Source of the DNA: Magnetococcales bacterium | GTDB lineage: Bacteria > Pseudomonadota > Magnetococcia > Magnetococcales > JADGCH01 | Length of the DNA: 8,761 nt | NCBI GenBank assembly: GCA_015228995.1 | Contig: JADGCM010000069.1 | Location: forward strand, 1 to 8,761 | Direction of reading: 5' to 3' | Shown here: positions 1 through 5,291 of the stretch, piece by piece | Layout: every line of letters starts with the position of its first letter | Numbering within the stretch: position 1 is the stretch's first letter | Program-made: the position numbers and the translations under genes | Notes under the pieces: generated by a model | Database searches by the model: none | What the model saw: only the letters and a program-made list of their open reading frames with translations | What the model was told of the DNA's origin: nothing

Positions 1-916
1 CTTGGTTATCATGGGAATCTTGGGCCAAATGATTCTTAGCATCAATGATTTCCTGCACCGATGCCCCCAGAGAACGGGCTTCCATCATCACATGACGACT
101 GATATTGACGAAGCTATCGGCCAACTGGTTGGCGTGGTATGCCAACCGTCCCAATTCGGTCGTACGGTCCATTTCGGTAATGCGATGGGTCAATTGGCCA
201 CCGGCTATGGCACCCATGCCATGATGGAAACGATCCAGTTGCTGATTAATAGCGCGGATACGCAACAACACAAACCCCGTTACCAACAAGGCGATCACAC
301 CAGACACCACCACCGCTTGGACGATACGGGCAACATGGTCAGAGGCAACCTGGGTCATCCCTGCCGAGGCTTGGTGCATCGCTTGTAGCAATTGGTCGCT
401 GGCCGGCAATAACTCCTGACGCAGCGCCGTCAAATCAATCGAATCATCCTGTCCCAACCGCTGCAAGCGCGCCATCAAAGGCTTCCAGATTGCTTGCGCC
501 CGTTGCAATTGCACCTCGGTGGCGGCAGTGGGACGAGACATCTGCACCGGATCAGGGCGGTTACGGTCTAATGTGCGCGGTGCCATGCCACCGGTCAACA
601 GGGCGGTTAATGTCTCGTCAAATACCTGCACCGAGACTTGTAACGCGGCCAGACCGGCCGGTTGACGATCACCACTGTAGAGCAAAAATTCCTTGACCAT
701 TTTCTGTGACAGCATGCGCTGCCGGCCGGTCAGATTGATGGTATCGCTGTCCTGTGCCATGGTCTGCGTCATCCAGTAGACGACGACCAGTACCGCCACA
801 ATGACGAGACTAAACACGGTATTGATCAAAATCAAGGTCTGTTTCAGACCTGTATGTCGCGGGCCCATGCTCTGCAGCCATCTGCTCCAGACTGGCCCTT
901 TCGACGCCATTACCAT
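1..916 (-). CDS. PilJ-type methyl-accepting chemotaxis transducer, N-terminal part (truncated by window edge)
   Basis: An open frame on the minus strand starts at ATG 916 and stays open for 305 codons to the left edge, so only the N-terminus is present. A GGGAGAG Shine-Dalgarno lies 5 bases upstream, favouring this ATG over the one two codons later. Visible order: a short basic cytoplasmic leader, TM1 at about residues 26-48, a periplasmic domain of about 150 residues, TM2 at about 200-219, then a HAMP-like linker (about 220-272) and the start of a helical signalling region. Just after TM1, residues 61-73 read NLTGRQRMLSQKM, the signature of the type IV pili methyl-accepting transducer N-terminal family (PilJ), related to the P-box of NarX/NarQ nitrate sensors. 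By family it would sense a periplasmic ligand and signal to a CheA kinase. The output domain lies outside the window, so a histidine kinase or diguanylate cyclase with the same sensor module cannot be excluded. Confidence 0.8.
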   Translation of the reverse strand, partial: MVMASKGPVWSRWLQSMGPRHTGLKQTLILINTVFSLVIVAVLVVVYWMTQTMAQDSDTINLTGRQRMLSQKMVKEFLLYSGDRQPAGLAALQVSVQVFDETLTALLTGGMAPRTLDRNRPDPVQMSRPTAATEVQLQRAQAIWKPLMARLQRLGQDDSIDLTALRQELLPASDQLLQAMHQASAGMTQVASDHVARIVQAVVVSGVIALLVTGFVLLRIRAINQQLDRFHHGMGAIAGGQLTHRITEMDRTTELGRLAYHANQLADSFVNISRHVMMEARSLGASVQEIIDAKNHLAQDSHDNQ

Positions 917-960
917 TCCGTCTCTCCCAAGATTATCCCCACGACCCTCAGTACAACGGT

Positions 961-966
961 ATCATA
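961..966 (-). promoter_or_regulatory. Possible sigma-70 -10 element for the sensor gene
   Basis: Read on the minus strand, this hexamer is TATGAT, matching the consensus TATAAT at five of six positions and lying about 45 bases upstream of the sensor start codon. The -35 region is poor: TTAAAA at a short 15-base spacing is the best match. It is therefore a candidate only. Confidence 0.3.
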
Positions 967-1065
967 CCGGATGTGACGCCATTTTAACAGCCCCGTTCTA
1001 TCTACCATGAACTTTCACCACTTGACAAGGTTACGATCCAAGAAGTAAAGGTTGTGCGCCATTTA

Positions 1066-1167
1066 CACCCCTCACCCTGCCCTCTCCCACAAGGGGAGAG
1101 GGTGAAAAGAGGCTGCTTCATACCCCCCCTCTCCACCTGTGGGAGAGGGGGCCGGGGGGTGAGGGGG
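1066..1167. repeat. Palindromic repeat of about 100 bp, copy 1
   Basis: The element is bounded by perfect 10-base inverted repeats, CCCCTCACCC at 1068-1077 and GGGTGAGGGG at 1157-1166. Inside are two GC-rich hairpins. The first has a perfect 9-base stem, CCCTCTCCC (1080-1088) with GGGAGAGGG (1094-1102), and a 5-base loop. The second pairs CCCCCTCTCC (1125-1134) with GGAGAGGGGG (1142-1151). A very similar copy in the same orientation lies at 4636-4732. The architecture is that of a REP/BIME-like or miniature inverted-repeat element: non-coding, intergenic and highly structured. No transposase or clear target-site duplication is visible. It lies in the amtB leader region and could fold in RNA, but no T-run follows, so it is not called a terminator. 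Confidence 0.85.
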
Positions 1168-1214
1168 AAGACGAAGGCTATCCCACCTTACTCAAGTTGG
1201 CAGGCCTGAGCACA

Positions 1215-1222
1215 TAAGGAGG
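1215..1222 (+). promoter_or_regulatory. Strong Shine-Dalgarno of amtB
   Basis: TAAGGAGG is a complete match to the anti-Shine-Dalgarno of 16S rRNA and stands 7 bases before ATG 1230. It fixes the amtB start and suggests efficient translation. Confidence 0.8.
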
Positions 1223-1229
1223 AACCGAT

Positions 1230-2540
1230 ATGCGTCCATTTGTCTTCTTTCTGATCGGCACACTGCTGATCGCGCCGACCTACGGTTGGGCAGAGACCGC
1301 GCAGCTCAACGCCGCTAATACGGCTTGGCTGTTGACAGCCACGGTGCTGGTGCTGTTCATGACTTTGCCAGGGCTGGCCCTATTTTATGGCGGGCTGGTG
1401 CGCACCACCAGCGTGCTGTCGGTGCTGATGCACTGCTTTGCCATTACTTGCCTAGTGTCACTGCTGTGGCTGGTGTACGGTTACACCCTGGCCTTTGGCG
1501 ATGGCGGTGGTTGGAATAGCGTGGTGGGCGGTTGGCACAATTTATTTCTAGCCCGTGTCAACAGCGAATCTCTCACCCAGGATATTCCTGAGACACTGTT
1601 CATCCTATTCCAACTCACCTTTGCTGTGATTACACCGGCATTGGTGACGGGAGCCTTTGCCGAACGGTTGAAGTTCTCAGCGCTGCTCTGGTTTACCGCC
1701 CTGTGGTTAACGCTGGTTTACATACCCGTTTGCCACTGGATATGGGGCGGTGGCTGGCTGATGACGTTGGGCATCAAAGATTTTGCCGGTGGTTTGGTGG
1801 TGCACATCACAGCGGGTGTCTCGGCACTGGTCGCGGCGCTGGTGGTCGGTCCGCGCAAAGGCTTTCCCCACACGCTGATGATGCCCCACAATCTCACCAT
1901 GGCTTACACCGGTGCGGCCATGCTGTGGGTCGGCTGGTTTGGTTTTAATGGGGGGTCGGCGTTGGCCGCCAATGGCAGCGCCAGCATGGCGGTCTTGGTG
2001 ACCCACATCAGTGCCGCAACAGGCTCCTTGGTGTGGATGATGATGGAATGGCTGCGTCATGGCAAGCCCAGCGTCCTGGGTATTATTACCGGCATGGTGG
2101 CCGGTTTGGGCACCATCACCCCCGCTTCTGGGTCGAGTGGACCGATGGGGGCGCTGCTGATTGGCAGCATCGCTGGATTTGTCTGCTACTGGGCGACCCA
2201 AATCGTCAAACAACGCTGGCACATCGACGACTCGTTGGATGTTTTCCCCGTGCATGGGGTCGGCGGCATTCTTGGGTCACTGTTGACGGCTGTCTGTGCT
2301 GCTCCCGTGCTCGGTGGCAGTGGCTACAGCGATGGCATGAACATGATCAGCCAATTTGGGGTGCAATTATTGGGGGTTGCGGCGGTGGTGAGTTGGAGTG
2401 GGCTGATCAGCTATTTCATCTTCACAGGTATTGATCGGTTGATCGGCCTGCGTGTCAGCGAAGAGCAAGAGATCGATAGCATTGATTTGGCCCTCCATGA
2501 TGAACGCGGTTATAACATTGATTCTGGATCACGTTGGTGA
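1230..2540 (+). CDS. amtB: Ammonium transporter AmtB
   Basis: This 436-residue protein is a member of the Amt/MEP/Rh family, which forms trimeric inner-membrane channels that take up ammonium. An N-terminal signal peptide (residues 1 to about 21, ending near Gly-Trp-Ala) precedes about eleven membrane helices, as in E. coli AmtB. Key residues align with an offset of 24 from mature E. coli numbering: the Phe gate F131 and F239, W172 and S243 of the outer recruitment site, D184, and the pore twin histidines H192 and H342. The C-terminal tail (GLRVSEEQE through HDERGYN) keeps the conserved region that docks the PII protein GlnK, so GlnK control is likely. Unusually for Proteobacteria, no glnK gene is adjacent: upstream is a repeat and a divergent sensor gene, downstream are PHB genes. 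A full match to the anti-SD sets the start. I saw no sigma-54 promoter of acceptable spacing. Full length; function is well supported. Confidence 0.97.
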   Translation: MRPFVFFLIGTLLIAPTYGWAETAQLNAANTAWLLTATVLVLFMTLPGLALFYGGLVRTTSVLSVLMHCFAITCLVSLLWLVYGYTLAFGDGGGWNSVVGGWHNLFLARVNSESLTQDIPETLFILFQLTFAVITPALVTGAFAERLKFSALLWFTALWLTLVYIPVCHWIWGGGWLMTLGIKDFAGGLVVHITAGVSALVAALVVGPRKGFPHTLMMPHNLTMAYTGAAMLWVGWFGFNGGSALAANGSASMAVLVTHISAATGSLVWMMMEWLRHGKPSVLGIITGMVAGLGTITPASGSSGPMGALLIGSIAGFVCYWATQIVKQRWHIDDSLDVFPVHGVGGILGSLLTAVCAAPVLGGSGYSDGMNMISQFGVQLLGVAAVVSWSGLISYFIFTGIDRLIGLRVSEEQEIDSIDLALHDERGYNIDSGSRW

Positions 2541-2630
2541 GCAACATTATCGGTTGATGTTGTAGCAGGTATCGATTATTGTGCGTGCGTTGATTGATTC
2601 AGTTGGATTGAGTTAAGGGGGAATCGCGGT
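2541..2630 (+). promoter_or_regulatory. amtB-phaA intergenic region with candidate phaA promoter
   Basis: A possible sigma-70 promoter for the pha genes is TTGATG at 2554-2559 and TATTGT at 2577-2582, with an ideal 17-base spacer. An inverted repeat, CAACAT (2542-2547) and ATGTTG (2557-2562), overlaps the -35 hexamer and could be an operator or a weak hairpin. Two imperfect direct repeats (GTTGATTGA at 2589 and GTTGGATTGA at 2602) lie downstream of it. A Shine-Dalgarno, AAGGGGGA at 2615-2622, serves phaA. No strong terminator for amtB is visible, so read-through from amtB into phaA is possible. Confidence 0.4.
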
Positions 2631-3809
2631 ATGGAAGATGCTGTCATTGTCGCCGCTGGTCGTACGGCCATCGGTAAGTTTCTCGGAACAATCGCCTCCA
2701 TCCCAGCCAGCACTCTGGGAGCGAGGGTTGTTGCGGGTCTCATGTCAAAAATAGCCCTCAAACCGGATGCGGTCGATGAGGTGATCCTGGGTCAGGTATT
2801 GACCGCTGGAGTTGGCCAAAATCCAGCTCGGCAAACCGCTCTTGGAGCTGGGCTACCGGTAACAGTGCCCGCTATGACCATCAATAAGGTCTGTGGCAGC
2901 GGTCTCAAAACGGTGCATTTAGCGGCGCAGGCCATCCGTTGTGGCGACGCTGGCGTCATCATCGCTGGCGGACAGGAAAATATGAGTGCCTCTCCCCACC
3001 TGCTACCCGATTCGCGCCAGGGCGTTAAGATGGGTGACTGGAAGCTGGTTGACAGCATGATCCGTGACGGTCTCTGGGATATTTTCAATGACTACCACAT
3101 GGGAGTCACCGCGGAAAATATTGCCCGCGATTTTACCATCACCCGGGAGGAGCAAGATGCCCTGTCGGCGGCCTCGCAACAAAAAACCGAAGCGGCGCAA
3201 AAGAGTGGCCGTTTTCGTGATGAGATCATTCCCTTTGAAATCCCTCAGCGCAAAGGGCCGCCACTGGTATTTGACAACGATGAATTTCCACGCCCAGGGG
3301 TAACAGCCGAAGCGTTAGCGGCACTGCGTCCCGCCTTCGATAAGGCAGGTACCATCACCGCTGGCAATGCCTCGGGCATCAACGACGGTGCTGCCATCTT
3401 AATTGTCATGTCTGCCAGCCGTGCCAAAGAGCTGGGCTTGACGCCGATGGCGCGTATTGTCTCCTATGCCAGTGCTGGCGTCGAGCCGCGCATTATGGGC
3501 ACCGGGCCTATTCCAGCGGTGCAAAAATGTTTGGCCAAAGCAGGATGGCAAATTGGCGATCTCGACCTCATTGAGGCCAATGAGGCCTTTGCTGCCCAAG
3601 CCATTTCGGTCAATCGTGGCCTTGGTTTTGATCTGGACAAGGTCAATGTCAACGGTGGTGCCATTAGTTTGGGACACCCCATCGGTGCTTCGGGGGCACG
3701 GATTCTGGTCACCCTGCTCCATGAGATGGTGCGGCGCGATGCCCGTCGCGGTCTGGCCACGCTTTGCATCGGTGGCGGCATGGGTGTGGCGCTCACGGTC
3801 GAGCGTTAA
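2631..3809 (+). CDS. phaA: Acetyl-CoA acetyltransferase (beta-ketothiolase) PhaA
   Basis: This 392-residue thiolase catalyses condensation of two acetyl-CoA to acetoacetyl-CoA, the first step of polyhydroxybutyrate synthesis in the cytoplasm. Length and sequence match biosynthetic type II thiolases such as Zoogloea PhaA. The nucleophilic cysteine is C88 in NKVCGSGLK. The second active-site set is N317 in NEAF, H349 in GHP and C379 in the CIGGGMG segment near the C-terminus. H156 and M157 in YHMG match substrate-pocket residues of the family. The start is supported by AAGGGGGA 8 bases upstream. It is followed after 40 bases by phaB in the same direction, which argues for the PHB role rather than fatty-acid degradation, where thiolases usually pair with fadB-type genes. 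The symbol phaA rests on this context; atoB is the functional alternative. Confidence 0.96.
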   Translation: MEDAVIVAAGRTAIGKFLGTIASIPASTLGARVVAGLMSKIALKPDAVDEVILGQVLTAGVGQNPARQTALGAGLPVTVPAMTINKVCGSGLKTVHLAAQAIRCGDAGVIIAGGQENMSASPHLLPDSRQGVKMGDWKLVDSMIRDGLWDIFNDYHMGVTAENIARDFTITREEQDALSAASQQKTEAAQKSGRFRDEIIPFEIPQRKGPPLVFDNDEFPRPGVTAEALAALRPAFDKAGTITAGNASGINDGAAILIVMSASRAKELGLTPMARIVSYASAGVEPRIMGTGPIPAVQKCLAKAGWQIGDLDLIEANEAFAAQAISVNRGLGFDLDKVNVNGGAISLGHPIGASGARILVTLLHEMVRRDARRGLATLCIGGGMGVALTVER

Positions 3810-3849
3810 GTCTGTTCAGTACCACATTTTAATAGAGGAGTAATCGTTC

Positions 3850-4593
3850 ATGGCTGAGAGATGTGCGTTGGTAACCGGTGGCGTCGGTGGTATTGGGACC
3901 GCTATTTGTGCGGCGTTGGTGCGGGATGGTTGTCGGGTGGTCGCCAGCTACGCCCCGTTTGAGGCTCAAGTAGTGGGTGATTGGCAGAGGGAACGTCAGG
4001 GCGAGGGGCTGACGGTTGAGGTGGTCGAAATGGAGGTCACCGATTTTGCCTCCTGTGGTAAGGCGGTTGCCGATGTCGAGGCGCGGGTGGCACCGATCGC
4101 AGTATTGGTCAACAATGCGGGTATCACCAAAGATGGTATGTTTAAGAAAATGGCGCTGGATCAATGGAATGCCGTTTTAACCACCAATCTGGACAGCGTC
4201 TTTAATGTCACCCGTCATGTCATCAATGGCATGTTGGAACGTAGCTACGGTCGTATCGTCAACATTTCATCGATCAACGGTCAGAAGGGACAGTTCGGTC
4301 AGACCAACTACTCAGCAGCCAAGGCGGGCATGCACGGCTTCACCATGGCCTTGGCCCAAGAGGTAGCCAGCAAGGGGATCACGGTCAACACGGTATCCCC
4401 GGGTTATACCGGCACCCGGATGGTGATGGCGATTGAAGAGTCGGTACGTAATAAAATTATCGAGCAAATTCCGGTCAAGCGTCTGGCGCGCCCAGAGGAA
4501 ATTGCCCGGCTGGTCGCTTTTCTAGCCCATGAGGATTCTGGTTTTATCACCGGCGCCAACGTGCCCATTAATGGCGGTCAATTTATGACCTAG
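3850..4593 (+). CDS. phaB: Acetoacetyl-CoA reductase PhaB
   Basis: This 247-residue short-chain dehydrogenase reduces acetoacetyl-CoA to (R)-3-hydroxybutyryl-CoA, the monomer used by PHA synthase. The Rossmann nucleotide-binding motif TGGVGGIG is at residues 9-16, NNAG at 88-91 and the structural Asn at N113. The catalytic triad is S141, Y154 and K158. Between Ser and Tyr lies NGQKGQFGQTN, which is characteristic of PhaB and contacts the acetoacetyl-CoA substrate; this separates it from the related fatty-acid reductase FabG. The loop after the second strand (ASYAPFEAQ, residues 32-40) lacks the arginines found in Ralstonia PhaB, so NADPH or NADH preference is open. GAGGAG at 3835-3840 supports the start. 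The gene ends with TAG, immediately followed in frame by TAA and TGA. Second gene of the phaA-phaB-phaR cluster. Confidence 0.96.
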   Translation: MAERCALVTGGVGGIGTAICAALVRDGCRVVASYAPFEAQVVGDWQRERQGEGLTVEVVEMEVTDFASCGKAVADVEARVAPIAVLVNNAGITKDGMFKKMALDQWNAVLTTNLDSVFNVTRHVINGMLERSYGRIVNISSINGQKGQFGQTNYSAAKAGMHGFTMALAQEVASKGITVNTVSPGYTGTRMVMAIEESVRNKIIEQIPVKRLARPEEIARLVAFLAHEDSGFITGANVPINGGQFMT

Positions 4594-4635
4594 TAATGAC
4601 GGCGCAACCGCAGTATAGCTGCGCTGTGCTTTTCA

Positions 4636-4732
4636 CACCCCTCACCCTTCCCTCTCCCACAAGGGGAGAGGGTGAAGGTTGCTTCATGCTCCCCCTCTCC
4701 ACCTGTGGGAGAGGGGGTCGGGGGTGAGGGGG
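4636..4732. repeat. Palindromic repeat of about 100 bp, copy 2
   Basis: This is the second copy of the element at 1066-1167, in the same orientation and nearly identical apart from a few substitutions and small indels. The same terminal inverted repeats are present: CCCCTCACCC at 4638-4647 and GGGTGAGGGG at 4722-4731, with the same two internal hairpins. It occupies most of the 177-base gap between phaB and phaR and is open in the phaR frame. In an mRNA it would form stable hairpins between the two coding regions, which could protect upstream phaAB message or lower phaR expression (inference). Confidence 0.85.
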
Positions 4733-4770
4733 ATCCGTTTACGTTATCTGAATTGAATTGGTTGGCCACA

Positions 4771-5280
4771 GTGGTTACTTCTGCCCGCGTTATCAAAAAA
4801 TACCTCAATCGTCGCCTGTACGACACCGCGACCTCCAAGTTCCTCACTCTGGATGGGGTGCGTCAGTTGGTGGTAGATGGCGATCAGATTGAAGTGGTAG
4901 ATGCCCGTACTGGCGAACAACTAACGCGTCATGTCATGTTACAGATCATTGGCGAGCAAGAAGAAAAGCAACTGCCGATTCTATCGACCGAGCTATTGAC
5001 CACGATGATTCGCCTCTATGGCGACTCGCACCGCCGGGAGATGAGTCGCTTTCTGCAACGCAGCTTAGAGCTTTTTCTGGAACAACAGGATTTATTTCGG
5101 CGCCATACCTCTTTGGCTCCCGGCTCAGAGCCAACTATGGCGGTGTTATCTAATCTGGCCGACATGGCCCAAAAAAATCTGGAGCTCTGGCGTAATTGGC
5201 AGGTGCCATTTGGCAACCTGTACACCGAGGACGAGGAAGAAGCAGCAGCCGACCCAGGACATGTCGACGATCGTAATTGA
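4771..5280 (+). CDS. phaR: Polyhydroxyalkanoate synthesis repressor PhaR
   Basis: The 169-residue form predicted here begins at GTG 4771. Residues 5 to about 66 form the PHB/PHA accumulation regulator DNA-binding domain, with the family hallmark ARVIKKYLNRRLYDT near the very start. Residues about 68-107 match the PHB accumulation regulatory domain, and the C-terminus is acidic. In studied bacteria PhaR binds PHB granules and represses phasin and its own gene until polymer appears. The frame is open further upstream, through the palindromic repeat, to GTG 4672, but the added 33 residues are repeat-encoded (Pro/Gly-rich) and family members normally start just before the DNA-binding motif. TTG 4753 and TTG 4762 are other candidates. 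None of the three downstream starts has a good Shine-Dalgarno: the nearest purine tract is the repeat end at 4726-4733. The product call is firm; the start is not. Confidence 0.92.
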   Translation: MVTSARVIKKYLNRRLYDTATSKFLTLDGVRQLVVDGDQIEVVDARTGEQLTRHVMLQIIGEQEEKQLPILSTELLTTMIRLYGDSHRREMSRFLQRSLELFLEQQDLFRRHTSLAPGSEPTMAVLSNLADMAQKNLELWRNWQVPFGNLYTEDEEEAAADPGHVDDRN

Positions 5281-5291
5281 CGCGTTTAGTC

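Larger units (their letters stand above)
917..1229. other. Divergent intergenic region between the sensor gene and amtB
   Basis: This 313-base gap holds no plausible gene. It contains a possible promoter for the leftward sensor gene (about 961-966), a TTGACA hexamer on the plus strand at 1022-1027 that lacks a good -10 partner (only TAAAGG at 18 bases spacing), a palindromic repeat (1066-1167), and the ribosome binding site of amtB. No clear promoter could be read between the repeat and amtB, so an amtB transcript may start upstream of the repeat and carry it as leader RNA. That is inference. Confidence 0.7.

Noticed and set aside
2..696. Plus-strand ORFs at 2-388 and 490-696
   Set aside because: Both are opposite the sensor gene, whose minus-strand frame has clear membrane helices and the PilJ box; the plus-strand products are His/Gln/Arg-rich and unrecognisable.
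1022..1051. TTGACA on the plus strand as an amtB promoter
   Set aside because: The -35 hexamer is perfect, but the only -10 partner at a normal spacing is TAAAGG, with three of six matches; too weak to call as a feature.
1080..1151. Hairpins of repeat copy 1 as a rho-independent terminator
   Set aside because: The stems are strong but no U-run follows either one in either direction, and the flanking genes are divergent, so no terminator is needed here.
1197..1216. Sigma-54-like promoter (TTGGCAG ... AGCAC) just upstream of amtB
   Set aside because: The GG and GC elements are one base too close together, and the implied transcript start would fall at the Shine-Dalgarno with no leader. A nitrogen-type promoter would be expected for amtB, but this one does not fit.
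1707..2255. 182-codon minus-strand ORF inside amtB
   Set aside because: It lies wholly opposite a conserved gene, its product is His/Gln/Arg-rich without recognisable motifs, and it has no sensible ribosome binding context; it is a reading-frame shadow.
4590..4847. 85-codon minus-strand ORF across repeat copy 2 and the phaR start
   Set aside because: It is made largely of repeat sequence and the antisense of phaR; no evidence for a gene.
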